This document shows positions 17,488 through 28,710 of a DNA stretch of 64,000 nucleotides, one piece after another. Below the pieces are notes generated by a model. That model had not been told where the DNA came from. It saw nothing but the letters and a program-made list of their open reading frames with translations, and did not search any database. How positions within the stretch are numbered: the stretch's first letter is position 1; each line of letters opens with the position of its first letter. Source of the DNA: Panagrolaimus kolymaensis (taxonomy: Eukaryota; Nematoda; Chromadorea; Rhabditida; Panagrolaimidae); contig JAJQJQ010000050.1 in assembly GCA_028622995.1 (NCBI GenBank), positions 62,001 to 126,000 on the forward strand, read 5' to 3'. Position numbers and translations under genes: made by a program.

Positions 17488-18601
17488 ATGGAGTTTGACC
17501 ACGAAGCTATCAAAGCTAATTTATCTTCAGTTAAATTTGATAGTGATCGGTTATGGCGAATTTTTACTAGCCCAACATTTCCTGAAGCTGAAGCCAAATC
17601 ATGGATGAATGATCATTTTTATTTGACAATTCAAGTAATATCTTTTCCTTAAATAAATATTAGGACTTTTATGTTGAAAAATATTATGCGTATTTTGAAG
17701 CTTAATTTTGTCCCGTTTTCAAATATCAAAAATGAGATAAACAATTAATTAAATTTAAAACAATGTGTTTTTTTAGATGTCAATCCTTTACGTGGTTGTT
17801 GTATTTGGAACCAAATTTTTTATGCGCAATCGTCCTCCTTTGAGTTTGTATTACCCTCTCAATACTTGGAATTTATTTCTTGCTGTATTTTCTATTGTTG
17901 GAACCATCAAATTAACACCAGAATTTTTGGAAACCGTTGGAAATAAAGGCCTCGTACATTCATATTGTAAAATTGATCGATTTACTCAAGGCGATCATGG
18001 ATTTTGGGTTTGGGTATTTATTCTTTCAAAAATGGTTGAATTAGTGGATACTATATTTTTGGTTCTTCGCAAACGCCCTCTTATGTTTTTGCATTGGTAT
18101 CATCATATTTTAACTATGATTTATGCATTCTATTCTTATCCTCTTACTCCTGGGTTTAATCGATGGGGTATTTATCTTAATTTAATTGTCCATTCATTCA
18201 TGTACAGGTAAATTAAGAATATTAATGATAGAAACAATTTATCTTAATCCATTTTTTTAGTTATTACTTCCTCAGATCTATGAAAATTAGAGTTCCCGGT
18301 GCTGTTGCTCAATTTATCACTACCCTTCAAATCCTTCAATTTATTATTAGTGTTGCTATTCTTGGCCATCTTGGTATTCTCATTTATATTAATAATGTAA
18401 GTCATCAAACCCGAGTAAAATTAACTTTTAACCTCTCTTTTTATTTTGCAGATTAAATGCGATTTTGCCCCAGATATTTTTGCTCTTGCCACTTTTATGG
18501 ATGTTACATACCTCATTCTTTTCATTAATTTCTTCCTCCAATCTTATGTTGTAAAAGGTGGAAAAGACAAATATCGTGATCCAAAAGTCAAAGCTAACTA
18601 A
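17488..18601 (+). CDS. ELO-family very-long-chain fatty acid elongase 2
   Basis: Exons 17488-17634, 17777-18207, 18261-18396 and 18452-18601 join in phase to 287 residues. The body has the ELO motifs SKMVELVDTIFLVLRKRP, the histidine box HWYHH, NLIVHSFMYSYYFLR and a C-terminal helix pair. The N-terminus is a soluble 40-residue segment ending at NDHFYLTIQ. It is a paralogue of the 12.5-kb gene, but the positions of two introns differ, so the duplication is not recent. It acts in ER fatty acid chain extension like its neighbour. The two elongases flank the SMYD gene in the same orientation. I see no signal that the three share a transcript. Confidence 0.92.
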
Positions 18602-19135
18602 ATTCATTTATTAAAGAAAAAAAGAGTTTTAAAATAGTAAAAATGTTAGAAACTATAAAGAATTTTTATTAAAAATAACTATACTAAACCGTGTGTCAAT
18701 AATTTACGACGAATATGCCATTTCTATTAATTAAAAAATAATAAAGGAAAATGGTTTTTAATTTTAAAAGTGTTAAACAATTTCTATGATTCAGATTTTG
18801 AGGAAAAATAAAAAAATGGGTGAGAAATTAGAGTTTGTATGACTGCAACCGAGGAAACAGAATAAAATTAGAAAATTAGAAGAAATTATAATTAGTCAAT
18901 GAAATTAGGAATAAAAGCTAACAAAGAATAAAAACCAAGTTTTGGATCTCAAAGGAAATTAAATAGGTTTGTTTTCTAACATAGAAAATAAAGAAAATAT
19001 TGAAAAGTCCTACGGGAATTACAGAATACATAAATCTTCCTATTAGCAATTTAAAAAAAATTAATAAAAAATGCAGAAACTTTAAATTAAACGTTGCAAT
19101 TTATTAAAAACAAAAAATAAGTTCATAAAATTCTA
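18602..19135. other. Convergent intergenic gap
   Basis: About 0.5 kb between the 3' ends of elongase 2 (plus) and the PY-motif membrane protein (minus). AATAAA-like hexamers occur on both strands, as expected for two facing 3' ends. No gene seen. Confidence 0.5.
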
Positions 19136-20721
19136 TCATTCATAACTTGGTGGTTGAATATGATCTCCTTCCTCATCTTCAAGTTCATCAATTTCATCAT
19201 CGTGATAAATAATGGGAGATCGAACATGAACTGTGTAACGAGTAAACGTAGCTTGATGATCATCATCGAGGCGGCGACGATATTCAGCTTCTATTTCTTG
19301 ACGTTGTTCTTCCATCATTCGATCTTGAGCGGCTGCCAGGGTTTCTTCTTCCATTTCCACGTATGGCGGTGGAGGAGTATTTCCCCGAACACTTGGTAAA
19401 GATGCAGCCACAGCAGCAGCCGCTGTAGTAGTTCGGTATTTAGGTGGAGGAGATGGCTAAAAAATGTTTTTCAATAATTTTTAATTTTATATTTGAAACT
19501 AACAACAAATGGAATTTCCAAAATAGCCACTGGACATGAAAGACTATTAGCATAACTTGGAGGCTCTGTGTAATAAACATCCGTAGCTTCATCGTTATTA
19601 GTTGATTGGCATCCATGTTCTCGATGATTACCTGGGAGTAAACATGGCCATGAAGGAGGCAAATTCATGGTTGGAAGACGCTGAAATATGGCTCTGCAAT
19701 TTCGGAATATTTGAATAACCAAATTCACACTTGCGCAATCAAAAATTTTCATTTTTCTTTAATAAAATGAAAACTCTAATTATTATTAAAATACTTTTTA
19801 CCACAAAAAAGAAAAAGAAAGAAAGTTCATTTATTGAATATTTTTTTTCAGTAAAACTTTTAATGAAGACAAAAAATCCCAAAGGAATTAATCGCACCTT
19901 TTTTTCTATGTTTTTTTTAGCTAACCTGTTGTTGAAGCTGCTTTAAACGGGTTAAATAAACGAATTTATTTACTGTGTAAATGCAAGCCGCTAAAATAAT
20001 ACATGCACTTGCCCATGAAAGAGGAAAGAATTTTAAGACTTGTAACAAAGAAAGCTGAAAACAAATAATTATTATTTTTTTATTTAAATGTGTAATAAAA
20101 AAAAGCGGAGTTATAATTAACATATAAAAAATGCAATGTTTTATTACCTCAGGGTCTTTAATGGCAATAAAAAGAAAGATTCCAAGAATGGATAGTGTCA
20201 GACATAAACAAGAATTAATACAGCTTTCTTTTCTGTTCCTTAAAAAAATTGCAAAAATTAATAATAATAAAAAAGCGTAAATTTCGATTCAACCGAAATT
20301 ATTAGTTCACTATGAACAAAAAAAAAAGAAAATTCAAAAATAAAATTTTTGTCCCCTTTTAGGCTTTCAAAAATTATGTTTCACTTACTCCAAAAACATT
20401 TCTTCGTCAGCTATGGTTGTCACAATCGAATTATTATTGGAGAAAACTCTCATTTGATTTGTGTTTTCAGGAAAAGTTTGAATGGCAAAAGGTTGTTCAA
20501 AAGCTCGAATAATCCCCCTTCGAGGATACCGTGTGAAACTCTCATGGTAATGTGAATGCCTATCTATAATAGCTTGATATTCTCCACGTCCTAAAATAAC
20601 AACCTTAATAAAAAATATATAAAAAAGTGCGCGGAAAAAAAGAAAACTTGCTTGGAACTTCAGCACTTGGAGCGGCGGCAGCTTCTTGTCGTCGTTCACC
20701 AGGATCTTCAGGATATTCCAT
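19136..20721 (-). CDS. Two-helix membrane protein with PY motifs, function unknown
   Basis: Six exons (20652-20721, 20389-20590, 20148-20238, 19926-20054, 19507-19680, 19136-19456) give 328 residues. About 95 cytosolic-looking residues are followed by two hydrophobic helices (CLCLTLSILGIFLFIAI and SWASACIILAACIYTV) separated by a short loop, so both ends are probably on the same side. The C-terminal half is Pro-rich with four proline-tyrosine motifs (EPPSY, PPPKY, PPPPY, QPPSY), the kind bound by WW domains of Nedd4-type ubiquitin ligases, and an acidic/coiled stretch (EEQRQEIEAEYRRRL). Intron 1 needs a GC-AG splice (AA|GCAAGT). I do not recognise a family. By analogy with other small PY-motif adaptors it may recruit an E3 ligase to a membrane; that is inference. 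Confidence 0.68.
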
Positions 20722-23598
20722 AACTTCTGTTTTTCAAGGGTTTTTTAACATTCAAAAAATTATTTTAATCAACAAAATAAAAAATAAAAAAAGTTAATAT
20801 TTATTATTTTTGCGCAACTATTATTTCCTTAATTTTATCGATTTGCAACTTTGAAGGTTAAACTTTATATAAAAATAAAGTGGCAACTAGAGAGAGAAAA
20901 AGAATAAATACGTGACCCAGCTGATCTTTACCCATAAAAGAAGAAAACGAAAAAAAACAGAAGCGCTTCTCTCCCGTTCTCACTTTTCTTTTTTCCTATT
21001 TTGTTAAAAAAACCTGTTTTTTCTTTTAACAATTTAAAAAGTATAGACTTTCCCACAAGAGAGAAAGAAAAAAAATCATACGTAAAAGGCCTCCACAACA
21101 AAAAAGAAAACAAAAATTTTTCTTTTTTTGTTCAAAAAAAGTAGCAAGGAAGAAATAAAATTGTAGTAAACAAGCGAAGAAAAAATATAAGAAAAATGTC
21201 GAAGGTGTTAATTTAAAAAAAAGATGAGTAAAGTTTATAAACTTTTAAAATAAACAAAATTAAATCATAGTTTTCGAAAAAGAATTTTTGGAAAAGATAA
21301 TAATTAGTCTAAAATTTTATTTAAAATTTTGAACCATGAATGGGAAAATTAACAAATTCAAAAAATAGATATATTCTGGAGCATGTTTCTAAAAATACCA
21401 GGCTATAGAAAAAAAAGCAAAAAATATTTTACAGGAACATTTACCACACTCTCCTATTTGAAAAAATAATGAAAATGTGTAATTTGCCAAAATGGATATT
21501 ATGATTAAAAGAAAAATTATGCTTTAAACGGTTAATGGCTATTATTTACAGCTAGACGTTAAATTATAAAATTTATAAAGAATTAAAAGTAGAAAAAAAT
21601 TTTCCTTTAAAATCAAAAAGCGCTTACTTTTTTTAAAATTAGCAAAGAAGTAAGCATTTGATCAATGTCAATGGATGGGAAAATTGACTAATATGGCTTT
21701 CTTTACAAGTATACTTTTCAAGTTGGAAAGATGATTTATAATTTTTGCAAATAGTAATGTTCGAGTTTGTTACTTTTAAAGAATTTGTTTGTTTTAAAAT
21801 AAAATAAAAAAACTTCAAAGAATTATTTTATTTTCCTTATTTTTTTTTTGCATTTTGTTTCTGATTTTTTAGCTATCCCCTATGAAGCAATTCACTATCT
21901 TTAATTCAAGTGATAAATGGATATTTTATTATTCCATTTTTCAACCTTTCAAAATATATATTTTCTCGAAAAAATTTCTTTACAAATTAAAAAACATTTA
22001 TCATTTTGGATTTCAAATCTTTTCTTTTTTGTTGCCCCATTTTTCATTATTTTTTTATTATTATTTTTTCCATTTTTGGCTATTGTCCTTTTATTCGACT
22101 TGGATAATATATTAAAATTACATTTTTTGACTTTTTGTTTGGCATAATGGAATTGCAAATTTTATAAGGGAAGAGAGTTTAGCTTTGTAACGTGACTCAC
22201 GCCTCTAAACTTTTGCCTTTCTATGTATCAAAAAAAGTAAAATAGTTAAAACACGTTCGAAATTTCTTTTTTCTTTTTGAAAATCAAATTCGTAATTCAT
22301 ATTTTTTAATTGCTTGTTTCTTTGGCTTTTTTTGAAAAATAAATTTGCAAATGAAATTGTTCTTACAATTTTTCTTTCTTTTCATCTTTTTTTCTTAGGA
22401 TTATGAAAGCGAAAGAAAAGAAAGAATATCTGCTTTTAGCTGTTTCATAGTTTAATTAGTATTCCATTGCCATTTTTTTACCTTTTAATGTTTTTTCTTC
22501 TTTTTTTACCAACTGTGAAGCACTTTCTTTCTTCTTTTATTTTTATTTTTTTACACTTTATAAAAATAGCGTGCGTAAGCAATATTTCACTTCATTGTTT
22601 TTGTTGTTACGCTTCCTGACACTTTTCATCGTCGCTAAGATACTTGCAATCCCTGGAGAGTTTTTTTTGATTTATTTAAATAAAATATAAAAAACAAAGT
22701 TTGTAATTTTCAATTTCGTCATTTTTTTCTTCTTCTGACTTTTGGCTTTTCACTAACGGTGTCATCTGTTTTTCACAAGTATATAACAACTTTAAAATCA
22801 CCCAGGGATTCTTTATGGTCTATGATAAACATGAGTACTCTCCAATGCACTTTATTTCCTTGTCTTTTTTTTGAAAACAGAAGTTAAAAAATGGGAGGCA
22901 CCTTTTAAAATAAAATCAAACTAAATATAATATCTTTTTCTCCTCTAAAATACTGTAAATTTATTTCTGTTTTATGAAGTTTTTTTTACATTCGATAAAG
23001 CAGTTTTATAAAAAACTTTTGGGTTTCATGTTTTTAAAATTTTTTGATTTTTTCGATGAGTTTTTTTTATAGATACTTGGAAATGTAGCTTACAGTTTTT
23101 AAAATTTATAATTTTTGACCCTATTATTTATGGATAAATCGTTTCTAAATATGGAGTTTTGGACGATTTTAGTCGGATTTTAAAACTTTTTTTAAAAACA
23201 TAAATACTTTTTTTAATGAAAATTTTTATAACGGAAAAGGATATTCACGGATGACATTTTTTTAATACTCAGCCTCCGGAACAGCTTATCTCAAATCAAA
23301 AAAGATTTGAAGGGGTGGAGGATATTTATTATCAAACAAAAAATAAAAAACATGTCACATTTGGCATTTTAATCTTTAAGGAAGAAGAAGAAGCCATAAG
23401 TATTCCATATCTTTTTTTAATTTTAAGATGGCTTCTCTTCCGTAATCCCCGCCTCAGTGGTGTCCAGAAGAAAAAAGAGAAGAAGGCGGACTTTAAGATG
23501 TTAGTTGGCTTCTTTTGAAAAGATATAAATCGTGAATTTAAATACGTTTTGAAGCTATTATATCAAGGTGCTTTCTTCGCCCTTTAAATTAAAAAAAA
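20722..23598. other. 2.9-kb stretch without a supported gene
   Basis: This lies between two divergent genes (the PY-motif protein on minus, flp-17 on plus) and so should contain both promoters. It is AT-rich with long T and A runs. Open frames such as 21882-22115 and 23315-23518 are low complexity, or Lys/Glu-rich in one segment, and match no family. No RNA gene or dispersed repeat was recognised. Confidence 0.5.
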
Positions 23599-24252
23599 AT
23601 GTTATTCAGGCTAAAATTAAAAATGAATATTTTTATTGTTGCCGCTATTTTTGCCATTGCCGTCCCACAAACTTTATTTGCCTTTAATTTTAATATCCAA
23701 GAAAATGAAGAACTTTGTAATTCTTCAATGAAAGAATTGTCGATTTGTAAACTTCGAACTTTACTCGACCAAGCTACAAGAGAAATGGAAGAAATTTTAA
23801 TGTCTTATTCAGAACTTTCTGGATTTTATGGCAAACTTAATCGTAAGCTTTTCTATTATTTATTTAATTTTTTTAACAGTAATCCTTTTTTTAGAACACG
23901 CTGCATCTGAAAATTCTCCTCAGATGAATTCCCGTTTTGCTAACGCTGCCAAAGAAAAGCGTAAGAGTGCCTTCGTTCGATTTGGCAAACGTTCAGAAGC
24001 TCCAGAAGAATCATCAGCTCCAGAAAATGTAAGTTTATATTCATTTCCCATCCATCTCAAAAATGCACAAAGTTAAATATTTTAGTTTTATAGTTAAAAA
24101 CTTCGCAAGAAAAACAAAAAGAACAATCACCATCAGAAATCATGTCCCAAATAAAAGCATCATCTCATTTTTCACCCGAATTATTATATCCACAAAATGA
24201 AATTCAAAAACGTAAATCTTCTTATGTTCGATTTGGAAAACGTGAAAATTAA
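23599..24252 (+). CDS. flp-17: FMRFamide-like neuropeptide precursor (FLP-17 type)
   Basis: Exons 23599-23842, 23895-24028 and 24094-24252 give a 178-residue precursor. A signal peptide (MNIFIVAAIFAIAVPQTLFA) starts at the second ATG, 23623; the first ATG adds eight residues. Two amidation cassettes are flanked by dibasic sites: KR-KSAFVRFG-KR in exon 2 and KR-KSSYVRFG-KR near the C-terminus. They are expected to yield KSAFVRF-NH2 and KSSYVRF-NH2. KSAFVRF-NH2 is the signature C. elegans FLP-17 peptide (ligand of EGL-6, from BAG neurons). The second peptide corresponds to C. elegans KSQYIRF-NH2 with two substitutions. One KSAFVRF copy is present where C. elegans has two. Regulated secretion from neurons is inferred from the family. 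Confidence 0.93.
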
Positions 24253-26463
24253 TTAAATCAGTTTTTTTCTTTCTTTCTCACAAAAACAGTAAATAAATAT
24301 ATCAAAAAAATAAATAAATTTATAATTATTATCGTTAAAAAATTTAAAAACCCGTACTTAATTTGGCATACAATTTTTCTTTGTTTTTATTTTACTTTGT
24401 TTTTGTTCTTCTTATTTTTGTGAAACATGAAGTCTTCTTAAAATGTTTTTTAAATTTTATCATTCTGGCACGTATTGTATTTGGCTGAGTATAAAAATAA
24501 AGATTGAGTTGAACAATGTCATAACTTTTTTTTCTCATAATGACGTGACTTTGGTAATTGTCACAAAACACATACAAAAAAAGCACACACAAAATACGAC
24601 AGTTGAATGTAGGCTAATTTAACTTTATAGTTTTTTTTAAACTTCAAAATTTATGTTTAGGATTTTTTATTCAAAAATTGATGATCTTTACTCAATTTTG
24701 CTTTGAGAAATTAAGGCCCATTTGAACATCTATTTTTGCAAGATTCAACACATTCTCTTTTTTATACAGTACTTTTGACTCATAACGAATTATTTTTGTT
24801 CTGTTTTTTTTTCTTTTCAAACTACCACAATTTATATTAATGACTTCAATTCATAAAGTTTATGAAGTGTACCATATACAAACATCAGAGTATAATATAA
24901 CTAAAGCTACGTTTTATTCCACTAAATCCGCATCATAGTTTTTTTGTTTGTTTTCAAAAAGAATGAAGCCCCAATTAAAATTCATTGATATGAAATTATT
25001 AATGAAATTCGTAATATTTTATAATACAAATTTTTTTGATGACTAAATTTATGAGGCATTAGGAATGGAGAAAAGGGAATTAAAAAGTCAAGGAAACACT
25101 TTTAAAAACTTTGAAAAAAATTATGCGTAATCTCATTTAAATTTATTTCCCGGATATTTGTTTTCCTTCCTGTTTAATATTCACGTTTTAAAAGTTGTGT
25201 AAATTTTTAACCCTTAACCTTTTTTTTCCTCTAAAAGATAAAAGTTAACAAAAAAAGGCTAATATTATTATCAAAAATTGTTCCTTGGAACTCAAAGGCT
25301 TTGTGCGTGAGTTGAAAAACAATTTTAATAAAATTCAAAAGTGACGTTGAATTTTTGTGCTGGAACAATCTTTTTCATTCGTCGCTCCTTTTTCAAAAGA
25401 CGCAAATGAAATTGTGGCGTTAATCATTCAAGGATTAAAACGAAGATTGAAAAATGATTACATTTTTTAGGTGCTTCATAACAATATGCTTTATTTATTT
25501 CTTCAATTCAAAGGCGTAAGTGTCTCTGTTTTTTCTTTCGGCATCGAAATTATGTTTTACACTAAACAAATTTTAACACAGTACTTCCAAGTTTCAACTA
25601 AAATCTGGAGCTTTCCTACCAAATTCAGATTTTGTTTTTTTATTAAAAATAAAATAAAGTATAATAAAAAAAATTTAAAATAATAACCCATAATTTCAGG
25701 TGTTTTTTTAGCTCACTAATTGTGGTTTTTAAACTGCAATAAAGCTTTCATTTTCTCTATAAAAATAAAAATAAATTATAAATTTATATTATTTTTGCTT
25801 CAACTTTAATTTCCTCAACTGTGTAATGTTGTTTACGTTTGAAAATTTTAAAATAAATTTGAGCTTTAATCACTTATAAAAATATTGAGGTTTATTAAAA
25901 ATGTCATTAAAAAAATCCTTCCTTGTTTAGCTAAAACTGTTGTTCCAAGAGTAGCAAATAAAAAAAAATACCAGACAGTTACGAAAATTAAATGTGAAAA
26001 ACATGGAAAAAAGTTCCTGCAAAAGTTTTATACTATGTATAACCAAAAAATGTAATCTGATTTGAGCTTGTCTCAGCAATTACATTTTTGCTCGAAGAAA
26101 AAACACTTTTTCACATTTTTTGTTGTTTTTTTTTGCTTCGTGATATCCAAAATAAGCTAAAAGAACAAAATATCCCCCATAATTATTTGATGCTATTTTA
26201 TTACCAATATATTTTCATATTTTTTGTAATTCTTTAAAAAAAATTTTATTACTAAACTTTTATTACAATTTTCATCAAAAAAACATGATTTTTCTCTTTC
26301 ACCTTCTTCCCTTTTCGAAATTTTTTGCTTGTTTGTTTTTCTTCTTCTTAATGAGTACAAAAATTTCATTTATTGATATGAAAAACAAATATCTATTTTT
26401 ATATGGAATGTTACCAAAAAAAACTTTTCGGACCAAAATAAACTTCTTATCAATTCTACAAAA
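24253..26463. other. 2.2-kb convergent gap, nothing supported
   Basis: This lies between the 3' ends of flp-17 and of the glutamate-receptor-like gene. It has only AT-rich runs and short frames dominated by Phe, Leu, Ile, Lys and Asn. No tRNA, repeat array or conserved exon was found. Confidence 0.5.
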
Positions 26464-28324
26464 TTATGATGTTTTTAAATGTGTCTGATGGACTCTAATG
26501 ATTACAGATGGAATTTGGCGGCGTTGCTTAAAATAGTAAAAATATAAACACCTTTCCACAGCAAACGAAATTAAACAAAGAATGATACTAATAATAAAAA
26601 TCATAAAAATTCCGAACGTGGAAATAATATCTAAAAATAACTTTTTTTAAATTCCACAAACTAAAAAAAGAAAACATTTCTAAAATTTTTTAAAGTTCTA
26701 AAAAAGGTAACTTGATAAGAAACTATTTTTTACCCAATGGTCTTTGCGCTTCGGAAACAAATTCATTACTTCCTGAACATTTAGTAAAATTTCCAAGTTG
26801 ATAACCATTCAGAAAATATTTCTGATAAGTCCTTCTTATGAATCCGTCATTCATTACGATAGCGGCATTGATTTCATGAATTAGAGGGTTATCTGGGCGG
26901 AATAAATAATGGCCTGTTTTTTCTGGGAGGCCTAAACTAATTAAAAATTAAAAATAGGATTAAAGGCTTGGTGCGTGGGAAAACATGGGTGCATTAATAA
27001 AAAAATCAAATTGGCAATTAATTGATAACTGACAAATTTTTAAAAAAATTACTCCTTTTAATTACCAACATAAATGATTTAAAAAAACACAGGAAATGAC
27101 GTGACAAAAAAGATCAATGTCGCGCCCAAAAGTGATGAACGTTTAAAAGCTAAAGATAGAACATAACTATTACTCACCGTCAGTGACCTTTAAAATATTG
27201 CAATATTTTTCAACCTCAACGGCGCCACCTTCATCTTCTTGAATAATAAAAACATATGGTCCTTGAGTAATTAAAGCAACTGCTTCGGCTTCCGTATCTT
27301 TTATAACAATTGGATTATCTTTTATTGCTGATTGAAATTGTAGAGACATGCTATCATTCGCAGTTAACAAAGTGCTATAATACCTAAAAACTATTTTTTT
27401 CTAACTAATGACACTCATAAAAAAAAATTACCATGTAGTTTTAGTTTGTAAAGAATTAGCAACAAAATGAAATTCCTTTTTTCCAACCATTCGAATCATT
27501 TCATCCCAATTTTTGAATGGTTTCAAATTTGTTTCTTGAAGCAATGCAGAAAGCAAAGAGCCTTGATACAAATTTGTAAAAAGGGTAACCAAAAGTAAAG
27601 TGTAAACGAGGAAAGCCATGTGTCCCGATTGACTAATAAATGGAATTCGATCTTCGCCTTGCAAAAGTAGCAATCGAATATACAACCAAAAATGTTCGAA
27701 TTTGTAAAAAACTTTTATTAATTTTAATTTTTGTTCAATTTTTTGAACAAAGGTTCCAAATGCTGCTTGAACTAAAACGGCCCCAAAAATGAGAATCCAT
27801 AATCCCCAAGTAAATGGTTCAAACGAGCTCCAAATAAAACCTCCAATTGTTCGCTCTTTTGCTTTCACAAACGCAGCTAGTTTGAGCTAAAACGGAAAAA
27901 AAAATTATCAAAGCAAAGTTTATATATTTTTTTTACGCTATAAACAGGATAAGAATAAACAAAATCAGCGGCTCGAGCATCAGTATATTGATAAAAAGAA
28001 GTAACAATATCCACCGTTTCATTTTGTACTGCACTCAAAAATCCTTTCCATTGACCATCGACCTAAAAAAAAGTGTTTTATTTTCAAGAAAAATGTCCAT
28101 TTAAATACCTTATAACCATAACCTTCACTTGTAATGGCTGAAGATGCTACAATTGGAATTATATCTGCATTTAAATATTCAGCCAACATTTTAGTGATTT
28201 CCATTACCCATCCTGGGAATAAACAAAAAATGGTTGGTTCAAAAATGGGATAATAATGGCAATTTGAAAATACAGCTGGCGGATCGCCAGTTACCAATAA
28301 TGTAATTGTTTTATTTCTCATCAT
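26464..28324 (-). CDS. Short ionotropic glutamate receptor-like channel
   Basis: Six exons (28109-28324, 27937-28062, 27432-27886, 27178-27383, 26734-26931, 26464-26630) give 455 residues. The order fits an iGluR core without the large amino-terminal domain: an S1 ligand lobe (TVDIVTSFYQYTDARAADFVYSYPVY), TM1 (PFTWGLWILIFGAVLVQAAF), a pore-loop region (QGEDRIPFISQSGHM), TM3 (AFLVYTLLLVTLFTNLYQGS), S2 (residues about 250-375), and TM4 (FGIFMIFIISIILCLISFAV) near the C-terminus. TM3 replaces the SYTANLAAF gate by FTNLYQGSL, so this is a divergent, IR-like nematode receptor and not an AMPA/kainate type. The start chosen is an ATG pair at 28324; it leaves no clear signal peptide, so an upstream exon may be missing. 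Ligand unknown. Confidence 0.8.
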
Positions 28325-28660
28325 CACAAAAAATGAAATTAAGCAAGAAGCGCAATATTTTGCAAAAGCAAAAAATAAAAGCAAATCCAAAAAAGAATTT
28401 TTTTATTTCCGAAATACTAAGTGTTTTTTTGTTTACTTTGTTTTAGTTTTATTATTATTTATGAAAATATAGAATAAATATAAAAAAACAGTTAATTTTT
28501 TTTTTGTGGCAAAAAATGGAAGCAAAATAAAATATAGGCTAACATTAATCTAATTGAAAAATAAATAAAAAATTTAAATGTATAATAGAAAAATATATTT
28601 AAAAAAATGTTTGTTGATTTATTGCAAACTTGCATTTATTCCAATTTTTGCAAATTCTCG

Positions 28661-28708
28661 TTTATTTGCATTGTCCATTATTGCAAAAAAATGGACAATG
28701 CAAATAAA
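28661..28708 (-). promoter_or_regulatory. 18-bp hairpin at the pseudokinase 3' end with poly(A) hexamer
   Basis: The arms TTTATTTGCATTGTCCAT (28661-28678) and its exact complement (28691-28708) surround a 12-nt loop. The structure begins 2 nt after the stop codon of the minus-strand kinase gene. Read in the gene's direction, the distal arm ends in AAATAAA, so a probable polyadenylation signal lies inside the stem. Confidence 0.55.
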
Positions 28709-28710
28709 AA

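Noticed and set aside
23315..23518. Coding frame upstream of flp-17
   Set aside because: Low-complexity Lys/Glu content, ends just before the flp-17 promoter region and has no splice partner.
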